A stretch of DNA of 64,000 bases from JADJNW01 sp964526645 (GTDB lineage Bacteria > Bacteroidota > Bacteroidia > Chitinophagales > Saprospiraceae): assembly GCA_964526645.1 (NCBI GenBank), contig CAZGJN010000013.1:1-64000 (forward strand). The letters run 5' to 3'. Under the pieces are notes generated by a model. The model saw only the letters and a program-made list of their open reading frames with translations, searched no databases and had not been told where the DNA came from. Positions 53,687-62,903 of the stretch are shown here, in pieces (position 1 is the first letter of the stretch; each line of letters begins with the position of its first letter). Position numbers and translations under genes: made by a program.

Positions 53687-56545
53687 TCAATACCCAAATA
53701 CCTGCTCCATACTCAGCTCTTCTACAGTGCCGAATTGATCAAAATAAGGCAAATCCACTTCTTTTTTGCTGCCCAATATCAGAAAAGTATAAGCCCTGCC
53801 TTTGATATATTGCTGGTGGAAAGCTGCTAAGGTTTTGGCATCTGCCTGTTGCATGGTTTCATACAAATCGCGGCGCAAATCGTGCTCATAGCCTAAATCC
53901 CTCACTGCCCTGGATTCCCAATACAGGTTGCGCGGGGTGATGCGCTCACTCTCTATCCTTTTTAGAATAGATAACTTGGCATTTTCTATCTGATTTTCTA
54001 CAAAAGGCATGTTTTCCATAATATGCAGCATGGCAGGGACAGCGTCCGAAATTTTATCCGGTTGGGTACCTACATACGCTTGCAGGTAGTGCGACAAATC
54101 TTTTTTGCGCGGGGAGGTGTAAAAAGCATAGGTGGAATAAGCCAAGGCCTTGGATTCCCGAATCTCTTGAAAAACAATGGAAGATAAGCCATAGCCGAAG
54201 TAATCATTGTACAATTCCCGCATCACATGCTCTTCCAGGTTGAAAAATGGCGTTCCTTTTGAAACCAACATGATGTCCGTTTGTACAATCGGAAATTCAA
54301 GAAAAAACACGCGATTTTGTGTTGTTTCTACCTGCGTGAAAGCCCTCGGCAGCAGGGTATCTTGCCTTGTACCTACCTGGTGGCACTGCTCCAGCAATCG
54401 AGCCACCTCTTCCATTGGCTTTTGACCATAATAATAAATGCGGTGCTCAAAAGAGGTCAAGGTGTGGATGCGATGTGTCAATTCCGTAGCTTGTAGCTGC
54501 TGAAGTGCCGCTTGTGGCAAGCGATAGGCAAAGGGCGAATCCGTACCGTACCGCGCATAGCTGCCCAGCGCATCGCGCAGAATCACATTCCGATCTTTTT
54601 TGGCATTGTCCCTTTTTGTCAGAATATCGGCGATCATATTTTGCAAAGCAGGCGTATCTTCCTGCACGCTGGCGAGCACATGCTCAAAAAGCTGGATGCC
54701 TTCCTGGAGGGATTCCTCCAGACCAGAGAGGGTCACATAAGCCCGTTCGTCGCCGCAATACACATCAAAAGATAATCCCAGCCGATAAAACTCCTGCTGC
54801 AAGCGCGCCGGCGTATAACGAACTGTGCCCAAGTAAGGGAGGTATTGCAAGGCCAGCGCCAGTTTCAAATCGCTGTTTTTGCCCATTTCAAAAATGTAAT
54901 CGAGCCGGAAAAGTGGATTTTGAGCATTGTAAACATAATCCAATTGTAATCCATTCGGAAGGTGCATCCGCTGAATATGGTTTTCAAAATCAACGAATTG
55001 GGGTGTCAATCGCGGCACGATCCTGGATAGAAAAGTGCTGGCAAAAGGCGTGACGGCTTCCCGATTCAATTCTACGGGTGTGATTGGGGGTTTTTGTACC
55101 CGAATTACGTTGGGGTCTTCGCCTTGTTTTTTATAAACAACTGCGTAATTTTTATCTACTTTTTTGCTAACAAAATCCATTATTTGCTGCTTGGTGAGTC
55201 CTTTCATTTCATCCAGATGCCGCACAAATACAGCCCAATCCACACCTTGCACATAAGCATTCGCCATGGCACTAACCCTTGCCTGGTTGGATTCCCCTTC
55301 GCGCCACTCTTCCAGGCGGTAGTTTTTGACAATGGCATCTATCAGCCAATCTTCAAAATCTCCTTGCTGAAGCTTCTCCACTATTGAAAACAAGAGTGCC
55401 TCTACTTCTTCAAGGGATTGCCCTTCTCGGGGTTGCCCATACAAACCCAGCAATGAGTAATCTTCCAGTAGCCAATGCCAGGCTTCCGATTCTAGTATTT
55501 TTTGCTGCTGGTTCAGATGAATGTCCATCAAGCCTGCCTGCTGGTTGTACAGCAAACTTTTGATGAGTACTAATAGCAGCGCATCTTCCGACCGGCTTCC
55601 GCCCAATCGCCAAGCCATTTCTACATACGGCGCTTCTTTGCCAAACACCTCCCTGCGAATCGGTGCTTCAATAGGCGGCTGGGGTTCGAATACGAAAGGC
55701 GGAATTGGCTTTGCCTGGTAATCTCCAAAATACTGCTCTGCCAGGGCAACTGCCTCGTCCGGTTCAAAATCACCTGCCAATATGATCGCCATGTTATTCG
55801 GCACATAGTACTGCTGGAAATATTCCTGAATTTTGACGTGAGAAGGATTTTTTAAATGCTCTGGGCTGCCAATCGTAGTTTGAGTGCCATAAGGATGGCT
55901 TGGGAAAAGCATTTCCCGAAGGGCTTTATTCACTTTTCTAAAATCAGAATCTTGCCCGATGTTAAATTCTTCGTACACCGTTTCCAGTTCCGTGTGAAAA
56001 AGACGCAGCGCCAACAGGCGGAAGCGTTCTGATTCCAGTATCATCCAGCGCTCCAGTTCGTTGGAAGGAATATCGTTGATGTAAATAACACGCTCCAGCC
56101 AGGTATTGGCATTGGTATCTGTAGCGCCGATGGCAGTAGCCAGCTTGTCGTATTCATTGGGTGCCACCAATTTGGCTGCTTCAAAAGAGACCTGATCAAT
56201 TTCAGCGTAGATTTTTTTGCGATCCGCTTCGTCCGTCGCTTGGCGATGCTGTTCGTACAAATCTGAAATTTTATCGAGCAGCACTTTCTCTTGTTCCCAA
56301 TCCATGGCCCCGATATGGCTGGTACCTTTGAAAAACATGTGCTCCATATAATGCGCCAACCCCGTAGCATCCGCCGGATCATGCTTAGAACCTGCCCTGA
56401 CGACAATATTGGTGTAAATACGCGGCTCGTTGGGATTTACGCTGAGGAATAACTTCAGACCATTGGAAAGCGTATAAATTTTTACATTAAAAGGATCATT
56501 GGGCGTAGTTTGAAAGGTATATTGTTTCAATTGGGTGTCCGTCAT
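53687..56545 (-). CDS. M16-family zinc metallopeptidase
   Basis: A 952-residue single-chain M16 peptidase with two tandem halves. The first half has the inverted zinc motif HYMEH (His65, Glu68, His69) followed by the distal Glu in the ELETVYEEF helix. The second half lacks the zinc motif, as in pitrilysin-like enzymes. No signal peptide is visible, so it should be cytoplasmic, or exported by an unclear route. It cleaves small proteins and peptides. A single gene. Confidence 0.92.
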   Translation of the reverse strand: MTDTQLKQYTFQTTPNDPFNVKIYTLSNGLKLFLSVNPNEPRIYTNIVVRAGSKHDPADATGLAHYMEHMFFKGTSHIGAMDWEQEKVLLDKISDLYEQHRQATDEADRKKIYAEIDQVSFEAAKLVAPNEYDKLATAIGATDTNANTWLERVIYINDIPSNELERWMILESERFRLLALRLFHTELETVYEEFNIGQDSDFRKVNKALREMLFPSHPYGTQTTIGSPEHLKNPSHVKIQEYFQQYYVPNNMAIILAGDFEPDEAVALAEQYFGDYQAKPIPPFVFEPQPPIEAPIRREVFGKEAPYVEMAWRLGGSRSEDALLLVLIKSLLYNQQAGLMDIHLNQQQKILESEAWHWLLEDYSLLGLYGQPREGQSLEEVEALLFSIVEKLQQGDFEDWLIDAIVKNYRLEEWREGESNQARVSAMANAYVQGVDWAVFVRHLDEMKGLTKQQIMDFVSKKVDKNYAVVYKKQGEDPNVIRVQKPPITPVELNREAVTPFASTFLSRIVPRLTPQFVDFENHIQRMHLPNGLQLDYVYNAQNPLFRLDYIFEMGKNSDLKLALALQYLPYLGTVRYTPARLQQEFYRLGLSFDVYCGDERAYVTLSGLEESLQEGIQLFEHVLASVQEDTPALQNMIADILTKRDNAKKDRNVILRDALGSYARYGTDSPFAYRLPQAALQQLQATELTHRIHTLTSFEHRIYYYGQKPMEEVARLLEQCHQVGTRQDTLLPRAFTQVETTQNRVFFLEFPIVQTDIMLVSKGTPFFNLEEHVMRELYNDYFGYGLSSIVFQEIRESKALAYSTYAFYTSPRKKDLSHYLQAYVGTQPDKISDAVPAMLHIMENMPFVENQIENAKLSILKRIESERITPRNLYWESRAVRDLGYEHDLRRDLYETMQQADAKTLAAFHQQYIKGRAYTFLILGSKKEVDLPYFDQFGTVEELSMEQVFGY

Positions 56546-56610
56546 TTTGTTTTAATTGATGATTTTGTTAGCCACAGGTGTAATTCAAGTAAGCAAACGA
56601 TACCATTATA

Positions 56611-56653
56611 AAAAAGGTTGCCAAAGACACCTGTTCAGAGATACCCTTGGCAA
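56611..56653 (-). terminator. Possible intrinsic terminator
   Basis: TTGCCAA/TTGGCAA (56618..56624 with 56647..56653), a 7-base stem with a large loop. On the - strand it is followed by CCTTTTTT. It would end the 56694..58649 transcript. The large loop makes it weak. Confidence 0.35.
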
Positions 56654-56693
56654 TATTTTGATTTTTTAGATTTTCGATTGGCAGCAAGCCAAA

Positions 56694-58649
56694 TTATTTG
56701 AGCCGCTCGCCATCCTGATAAGGTACAATGTATGCTTTGGAAAAGCCTTGCTGTTTGACCAAAGCCAAAGCGGCATCTGCTTCTTCCTGGCTGAAGTAAT
56801 CCCCCAGTAGCACCCTGGTCAATTTTTTATCCACGATATATTCCGTCACCAAAGTGCCCATCTCCTTGACTGCTTTGTAGTTTTCGTCATTTTCATTAAA
56901 TTTCTTCAGCGCCGCCAGTTGGATTCGATAATAAGCACCTTCGTACTTAGGCGCGGAAGTCACAATTTCAAAGTTGTTTTTATCTCGCGAGGTATAAGGC
57001 TCCGCAGTAGCAGCGCCGGTTTTTGGCTTGGTGTTTTCCTTTTTGGAACTTGGTTCAATTACCCCAGAAACATTCTCTTGTGGTTTTTTCAAATAAACTG
57101 GTTGCCCATAAACATACAAATCCGGGTCGTCCGTCGTAAAGCGGAAGGAGTAGGTTTCATACCCTGGGCTTTCCACGCTCACTTTGAACGTTTTATTTTG
57201 CTGCACCTGGAACATATACGCGCCCTCGGGAAAACTTTCGCGGGCGATTTCCGTCTCCTGAATGCCCGATACCTCGTAGAGGGTGAGGGTCGCCGCGGTT
57301 GGTTCGTTGGATACTTCGTCGTACACACTGCCTTTGAGGCTGATCACCTTTTTGCCACTGGAAAATTCAAAGATGTCTTCGTCGCGGGTAGTGGTTTTAT
57401 TGCCACTAAAAGCGCGATTGGAAACTAAAAAGCCGCCTGCGCCTGATTTATTTTTTGTATAACCAAAATCATCCGCTCCTGAGTTGGTAGGCATACCGGC
57501 GTTTTCAGGATTCGACCAGCGCGTGCCATCGCCTTTTGCTTTAAAAACATCGAACCCACCGATAGAAATATGACCATTGGATGCAAAGTAGAGCGTACCT
57601 TCTATTGGATCGAAATAGGGCGTGATCTCATCGCCCAAGGTATTGACGACACTACCCAGATTGACGGGAAATGAAAACTCTGAACGCTCGTTTGCCAGGT
57701 CACGCGTGGAGTACCAAATATCCATACCACCTCTGCCGCCTTCCCGATTGGATACAAAATAAAGGATTTCCCGCCCCGCTTGGTGCACCACGCTGGGGTG
57801 TGTGGCAGTAGATTTGTCCATATTGATATAGTCCGGCAGTCGTTCTGGTTGCGACCAAGTGCTGCCTCGTCTTTTTAGAACAAAAATTTCGCAACGGGTA
57901 GTCAAGTCACTCCAGCTCTGTGAGCCACTACAAATGGTGAAGTAAAACCTTGTGCCATCGGGAGATAACGCGCCATTGCAGAAATGTTGCTCATTGGCGA
58001 TCACCGGAAAATTTTCGGGTAAGGAAGCCTTCGCCCATTGCGCGCCCTGCCGTTGCGAGCGGTAGATTCGGGCTTTTCCCCCCATCGTGGAAGAGAAATA
58101 GATCACATCATCGCTAAATGCAAAGGGTGCAAACTCCGTCGAAGAAGAATTGACGCCGCCGGTTGGGTAACGGATTTCCATTTGTTTATCAATTTGCAAG
58201 GGAAGCTTCGCGCCCAGTTCGCAGCCTGCGATTTCAGTTTTGATGATATCTTCCAAAATAGATTTGGACTCTCCGCTGTAGGAAGCAAAAAAGCTATTGA
58301 AAGCCTCGCGGGCTTTGTCGTACTGACCATCTTGCTTGAGGCTTCGGGCGTATTTAAGCCCCACCAGCGGATAATCTTCTCCATCGTCCTTCACATTTCG
58401 ATAAGCCTCGGCCGCTTTTCGGTAATCTTTAATCAGGTAGTAGCATTCGCCAGCATTGAAGATAAATTCTTTTTTCTTGGATTTTTGCCGCCAGGCTTTT
58501 TCGTAATGATCGGCAGCTTCGGCGTATTTACCTTCTTTGTAGAGGTCGTCTGCCAATTTAGCGTGTTTTTTCCAGCTAAGATTGTCCTGAGCAGGAAGTA
58601 GCGCATACGCACACAGCGCGAAGGCGAGGAGGATTGTTCTTTTAGCCAT
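56694..58649 (-). CDS. PorE-like TPR/PD40/CRD protein ending in SPOR
   Basis: A 651-residue exported protein with signal peptide 1 to 20 (LLPAQ). TPR-like repeats (about 25 to 145) are followed by a PD40/WD40-like propeller (about 165 to 430) with FAFSDDVIYFSS, GALSPDGTRFYFT and GGMDIWYS strands. A carboxypeptidase-regulatory-like domain follows (about 440 to 520, LKGSVYDEVSNEPTAATL). After a Lys/Thr-rich linker comes a SPOR domain (about 570 to 650, YRIQLAALKKF). This is the domain order of PorE, a T9SS envelope component, except that PorE ends in an OmpA-type domain. Both endings bind peptidoglycan, so the role may be equivalent. Confidence 0.75.
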   Translation of the reverse strand: MAKRTILLAFALCAYALLPAQDNLSWKKHAKLADDLYKEGKYAEAADHYEKAWRQKSKKKEFIFNAGECYYLIKDYRKAAEAYRNVKDDGEDYPLVGLKYARSLKQDGQYDKAREAFNSFFASYSGESKSILEDIIKTEIAGCELGAKLPLQIDKQMEIRYPTGGVNSSSTEFAPFAFSDDVIYFSSTMGGKARIYRSQRQGAQWAKASLPENFPVIANEQHFCNGALSPDGTRFYFTICSGSQSWSDLTTRCEIFVLKRRGSTWSQPERLPDYINMDKSTATHPSVVHQAGREILYFVSNREGGRGGMDIWYSTRDLANERSEFSFPVNLGSVVNTLGDEITPYFDPIEGTLYFASNGHISIGGFDVFKAKGDGTRWSNPENAGMPTNSGADDFGYTKNKSGAGGFLVSNRAFSGNKTTTRDEDIFEFSSGKKVISLKGSVYDEVSNEPTAATLTLYEVSGIQETEIARESFPEGAYMFQVQQNKTFKVSVESPGYETYSFRFTTDDPDLYVYGQPVYLKKPQENVSGVIEPSSKKENTKPKTGAATAEPYTSRDKNNFEIVTSAPKYEGAYYRIQLAALKKFNENDENYKAVKEMGTLVTEYIVDKKLTRVLLGDYFSQEEADAALALVKQQGFSKAYIVPYQDGERLK

Positions 58650-58767
58650 ATCCTTTTTGATTAAAGTTTAATACAAATTGGTTTTTCAGTCAATACTTTG
58701 TATCTATTTTTCTGCGATGGGTCAAATCTGGTTGTTTTACTTTACAGATTTCGCAAATCTTAAAGAT

Positions 58768-59358
58768 TTACGAAATCTCATCCACTCTGTTTTGATCCAT
58801 GATCAGTTTTTCTATCGTCGGTGCAAAATATTTGTATTCCAAAGCATGAATTTTTTTTGCAATGGCATCGGCTGTGTCATTGGGCTTGATCGCACAGGAA
58901 GCTTGCAAGACAATGTCCCCTTCGTCATAATTTTCGCTCACATAGTGGATCGTAATTCCTGATGTCAAATCTCCTGCTGCTTTCACTGCTTCGTGCACAC
59001 GCATGCCGTACATGCCTTTCCCCCCGTATTTGGGCAACAAGGCCGGATGGATATTCACCATTCTTTTGTCAAATGCCTGCACCAGATAGGGCGGCACCAG
59101 CCACAAAAAACCAGCCAGCACTATAAAGTCTATTGCATAAGCATTGAGATCATCCAGTATTTGGGTAGTTTCATAAAAATCTTTTCTGTTGATAATCAAG
59201 GTGTCAATATGATGTTCACGGGCAATTTGCAAAACAGGGGCATCCATTTTATTAGATACAACTAAACGAATCCGAATATAAGGATTGGTATGAAAGTAGT
59301 CAATAATTTTCTTTGCATTTGTTCCGGTGCCTGAAGCAAAAATGGCGACGTTTTTCAT
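58768..59358 (-). CDS. purN: Phosphoribosylglycinamide formyltransferase
   Basis: A 196-residue GART that transfers formyl from 10-formyltetrahydrofolate to GAR in purine synthesis. It shows ASGTGTNAKKI near the N-terminus. The catalytic Asn and His are in MVNIHPALLP and the Asp in NYDEGDIV. The active-site loop is KYGGKGMYG. The length is normal. It ends the bamD-rpoZ-coaBC-porD run, where recN is often found in relatives. Confidence 0.93.
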   Translation of the reverse strand: MKNVAIFASGTGTNAKKIIDYFHTNPYIRIRLVVSNKMDAPVLQIAREHHIDTLIINRKDFYETTQILDDLNAYAIDFIVLAGFLWLVPPYLVQAFDKRMVNIHPALLPKYGGKGMYGMRVHEAVKAAGDLTSGITIHYVSENYDEGDIVLQASCAIKPNDTADAIAKKIHALEYKYFAPTIEKLIMDQNRVDEIS

Positions 59359-59394
59359 GGTTTTATGGCAGTAATACAGCTATCAGTGCCTACG

Positions 59395-60300
59395 TTATTT
59401 TATTTTTCTATAATTAGCTGAATTTGAAGGGTCTATCCGCGACATGATTTGGATCACCTGATCCTGCTCTGCCAAAGTACCTCGCTTGAATATTTCTATC
59501 ACTTCTGCCGATTTTGTATTGTTGAACATTTGCACTGCCATGGAGTTGGGGTAAGCCTGGTTCACTTCTCCTACCTTCTCCAAAACACCTAAGAGTACCT
59601 GCCTGCCTTTGGCTACATCTTCTGCCATGATATCCAGCCCCAAGCGATGGTATTCATAAGTACCTTGGCGTAAAGGACGCACCCTGGGCGATAACAAATT
59701 TTCGATAATCCAATAGCGATTGCGGTTGCCATCTAAGGATCGCCAGCCAGCATTGGCAGCAGCAGCAGCAGAGGGTATGTTATTCAGAATCTCTTGGGCT
59801 ACTTGGAAGTATTTTTCACCGCCTAATGGAAAAAAAGAATCATAGTCCATCCCTAAAATAATATAGGCATAAAATGAGAGTACTGCCGAAAGATTATCAT
59901 TGTAGGCATTCCTACTGAAAATGAGTGGTTGAAACTGCTCGTAGGAAAAGGTGACTTCCCTGTCAATGTGATTGAACGTAGCAGTCTCTTCCGAGCTGCC
60001 GTATATGGGACGCGAAGCCTGGATTGCCAAATCTGCCTTAAAAGTTGTCGGAGAGCGCTCTTCCTGGATCGTCAGTACAATATTGCAATTAATCCGCTCA
60101 TCCAATTCAAACACATCTTCTGTCCACTTTTGGCTATTCATAAATTCTCGAATCGTTTGTTCCAAGGTTTGGAAGACCTTTGGATCAACGGTTTGGAGCT
60201 TTTGGATGTTAATCTTGACAGTGGCATTTAGTTCTTGCGCCTGCACGGCAAAGCGGCACGCCACGATAGAAAGCAAGCATAGTAAGAGGAATTTTCTCAT
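59395..60300 (-). CDS. porD: PorD/DUF4835 family T9SS-associated protein
   Basis: A 301-residue exported protein with a signal peptide ending FAVQAQ. It starts with ELNATVKINIQKLQ and has FMNSQKWTEDVFELDERI and LSFYAYIILGMDYDSF, features of DUF4835 proteins annotated as PorD. It follows coaBC by three bases, its usual place in Bacteroidota. It is thought to serve type IX secretion in the periplasm; its exact role is not known. Confidence 0.88.
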   Translation of the reverse strand: MRKFLLLCLLSIVACRFAVQAQELNATVKINIQKLQTVDPKVFQTLEQTIREFMNSQKWTEDVFELDERINCNIVLTIQEERSPTTFKADLAIQASRPIYGSSEETATFNHIDREVTFSYEQFQPLIFSRNAYNDNLSAVLSFYAYIILGMDYDSFFPLGGEKYFQVAQEILNNIPSAAAAANAGWRSLDGNRNRYWIIENLLSPRVRPLRQGTYEYHRLGLDIMAEDVAKGRQVLLGVLEKVGEVNQAYPNSMAVQMFNNTKSAEVIEIFKRGTLAEQDQVIQIMSRIDPSNSANYRKIK

Positions 60301-60303
60301 CCG

Positions 60304-61509
60304 CTACTTAGATTTTATTAAGGAAACAAGCTCGTTTACAATATCTTCCGCTACGGCGGCTTTCGATTTTAACTCAAATTTAATCAACTTATTGTTTCTA
60401 CCTATGATCGTGATCTTGTTGGTGCTTACATCAAATCCAGCACCAGGGTCCTGCAAAGAGTTTAGTACGATCAAATCAAAGTTTTTGCGTTCCAGTTTGG
60501 ATTGTGCATTGGCTATTTCGTCGTTGGTTTCGAGCGCAAACCCTATCAAGAGCTGATCTTCCCTTTTCTGAGTGCCCAGCATGGCTGCGATATCAGGGTT
60601 TTCAACCAATTCGATTGTAAGGTGCTGTTCCTTTTTTTTGATTTTTTGCTGCGCTACCGCCGCCGGGCGATAGTCAGCAACTGCCGCTGAAAGGATGGTA
60701 ACATCCGCCGAAGCAAAGTGCTCGGCTGCGGCTTGCTGCATTTGCAGGGCAGTTTCAACCCGAATGATGGTCATGTTTGAATGCTGAGGATCCAGCTTAG
60801 AGGGGCCAAGTATGAGAATCACCGTTGCGCCTCGTTTTGCGACTTCTTCCGCCAGTGCTACGCCCATTTTGCCGGAAGAGCGATTGCCAATAAAGCGCAC
60901 AGGATCAATGGGTTCGTACGTTGGTCCTGCGGTGATCAAAAACTTTTTACCCTGCAAATCCGGTTGTTTTCCAAAAAAATGGTTTAAAAACTGAACGATA
61001 TGCTCCGGCTCTGCCATGCGGCCTTCGCCAACCAAGCCACTCGCCAACTCTCCGTGTGCCACAGGAATTAAATGATTGCCATACTGCTGAAGGGTTTTTA
61101 CATTTTGCTGAGTGGCCGGATGATGCCACATGTCCATGTCCATAGCTGGTGCAAAAAACACAGGACACCGAGCAGATAAGTAAACGGCAGTGAGCAGATT
61201 ATCACAAATGCCAGTGGCCAGTTTGGCAAGGCTATTTGCAGAAAGGGGTGCAAGCACCATGGCATCCGCCCAAAGCCCCAATTCTACATGGTTATTCCAG
61301 CTTTCTTGGTCGCTTACTTCTGTGAGAACAGGATTTTTGGAAAGGGTAGAAAGCGTGAGTGGCGCAATAAATCCATTGGCAGCTTTGGTCATCAGGACTT
61401 TTACTTCCGCCCCTTCTTTGATGAGTAGCCTGGCCAAGTGAGCACTTTTGTAAGCGGCAATACTACCAGTGATGCCCAGTAGAATTTTTTTGCCCGTAAG
61501 GTGTGCCAT
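60304..61509 (-). CDS. coaBC: Bifunctional phosphopantothenoylcysteine decarboxylase/phosphopantothenate-cysteine ligase
   Basis: A 401-residue coenzyme A biosynthesis enzyme. The N-terminal flavoprotein CoaC domain (1 to about 185) has GITGSIAAYKSA, the catalytic His in WNNHVELG and PAMDMDMW. The substrate-clamp segment reads ELASGLVGEGRMAEP, with Ser where E. coli has the ACG cysteine. The CoaB domain (190 to 401) has ITAGPTYEPIDPVRFIGN and SSGKMG plus the K-I-K-K-K-E loop. It is in an operon with rpoZ upstream and porD downstream. Confidence 0.94.
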   Translation of the reverse strand: MAHLTGKKILLGITGSIAAYKSAHLARLLIKEGAEVKVLMTKAANGFIAPLTLSTLSKNPVLTEVSDQESWNNHVELGLWADAMVLAPLSANSLAKLATGICDNLLTAVYLSARCPVFFAPAMDMDMWHHPATQQNVKTLQQYGNHLIPVAHGELASGLVGEGRMAEPEHIVQFLNHFFGKQPDLQGKKFLITAGPTYEPIDPVRFIGNRSSGKMGVALAEEVAKRGATVILILGPSKLDPQHSNMTIIRVETALQMQQAAAEHFASADVTILSAAVADYRPAAVAQQKIKKKEQHLTIELVENPDIAAMLGTQKREDQLLIGFALETNDEIANAQSKLERKNFDLIVLNSLQDPGAGFDVSTNKITIIGRNNKLIKFELKSKAAVAEDIVNELVSLIKSK

Positions 61510-61592
61510 ATTTAGCGTAAAATGAGGAATGAATGCGCCGCCACACAGTCATTTGCGAGGCGGTGCACAGCGATTGGCAAAAGATTGAAAAT

Positions 61593-61931
61593 TTATTTTT
61601 TCTTCTTCTTGTCATTAAACCGGTAGTAAATATCCCCCGCGAGAAATTCTTCGGTAGCAATAACCGCCGGGTTGGGCAGCCGTTCATAAAACTTGGAAAT
61701 TTCGATCTGCTCTTTGTTTTCGTTCACTTCTTCGATTGTATCCGAACTCACGGCAAACTCTTCCAGTTTGTTGTGCAATTCATACTTAATGTCCGTATTC
61801 AGTTGGCGGGCACGCTTGGCTATGATTGCCAGTGTTTCATAGATATTGTTGGTATCCTTTACCATTTCGACCACATCGCGGGGTCTCACATTAGGATCCA
61901 GTCCTTGTACTTTGGTTTTGATATCTGACAT
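61593..61931 (-). CDS. rpoZ: RNA polymerase omega subunit, Bacteroidota type
   Basis: A 112-residue protein with the omega/Rpb6-like motif NIYETLAIIAKRARQLN, then E-L-x-x-K-L-E-E-F and an NPAVIATEEFLAGDIYYRF tail ending in Lys residues. It assists assembly of RNA polymerase. It starts 41 bases inside the 3' end of bamD in another frame and precedes coaBC, the usual order. Confidence 0.9.
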   Translation of the reverse strand: MSDIKTKVQGLDPNVRPRDVVEMVKDTNNIYETLAIIAKRARQLNTDIKYELHNKLEEFAVSSDTIEEVNENKEQIEISKFYERLPNPAVIATEEFLAGDIYYRFNDKKKKK

Positions 61932-62736
61932 TATTGAGCTGATTTACTTTTTTTGATGAAATATTCTGAAAGTTAGCAACTTCTTTGTTGTAAGCACTAC
62001 TGGGGTAGCGACTTAAAAACGCGGCAGCCTTATCAATTGTTTCCTGGAATCGCTCCTGCTGCTTTTCTACCACGCTGTTTTCAGCAAGTAAATAATACGC
62101 TTTGATAATCATATAGCGCACTTCCTCTGCGTTTTTGGTCTCTGGAAAATCCTTCAAAAGGTTTTCAAAAGTATGCGTTGCAGATTGGTACAGCCTTAGG
62201 TTGAAATACAATTTGCCTTCTTCAAAGGATTTTTTCTCCAATTTGGCGCGCATTTGGTCTATGAGGATATTGCATTCTTGCACCCGCAGGCTGTTAGGGT
62301 ACAAATTGGTAAATGCCTGCAACTCGTCAATTGCCTTTAAAGTGTAGGTTTGATCCAACCTGAAAGTAGGCGACAATTGATAGTTGGAGTAGGCACTCAT
62401 AAAATCTGCTTCCTCTCTCAGCGGGCTGATCGTATAGGTTTGAGCAAAGTTTTTGAAATAGTAAGATGCCAGAATGTATTCCTCCAAGTAGTAGTAGGTA
62501 TAAGCGTATTTGAAGTAGATCTGCTCCGCTTCCGGGCGACCACGAAAGCTGCTGATGATCAATTCATACAAAGTTCGGGCTTTTTGGTACTCTGTGTCAT
62601 TATAGTATTCCTCTGCTTTTTTGAAGAGGAGATCAGGATCGCCGCTGGAGCGAATCCGCTCGAACTCACTTTTGCAAGATGTACCAAGCACCAACACAAT
62701 CAGCGCCCAAAGGGCAAATGCACTGTTTTTTCTCAT
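61891..62736 (-). CDS. bamD: Outer-membrane assembly lipoprotein BamD
   Basis: A 281-residue lipoprotein with lipobox LGTSC (about residue 21). Five TPR-like helical repeats follow, with signatures AEEYYNDTEYQKARTLYELI, EQIYFKYAYTYYYLEEYILA and GKLYFNLRLYQSATHTF. It scaffolds the BAM complex that inserts outer-membrane proteins. A promoter just upstream (62744..62774) would give an almost leaderless mRNA. Its last codons overlap rpoZ by 41 bases. Confidence 0.92.
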   Translation of the reverse strand: MRKNSAFALWALIVLVLGTSCKSEFERIRSSGDPDLLFKKAEEYYNDTEYQKARTLYELIISSFRGRPEAEQIYFKYAYTYYYLEEYILASYYFKNFAQTYTISPLREEADFMSAYSNYQLSPTFRLDQTYTLKAIDELQAFTNLYPNSLRVQECNILIDQMRAKLEKKSFEEGKLYFNLRLYQSATHTFENLLKDFPETKNAEEVRYMIIKAYYLLAENSVVEKQQERFQETIDKAAAFLSRYPSSAYNKEVANFQNISSKKVNQLNNVRYQNQSTRTGS

Positions 62737-62743
62737 GAGGTTG

Positions 62744-62774
62744 CAAAATTACACTTTTTTATAAATCTGCGCAA
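62744..62774 (-). promoter_or_regulatory. Promoter of the bamD operon
   Basis: On the - strand TTG (62774..62772), 20 bases, then TAATTTTG (62751..62744) fit the Bacteroidota consensus exactly. The expected start of transcription is within a few bases of the bamD ATG at 62736. Confidence 0.55.
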
Positions 62775-62903
62775 GATTCTTTCTGGCAGGGTTTGCTGCG
62801 CTGCTTCATTTTATGATGAAATTCGGGCTTGTACAAAGAAATCTTCCACCTATAAAAAGGTTGTATGCACTTTATAATTAACTTTGAACGCAGGCTATGG
62901 CTT

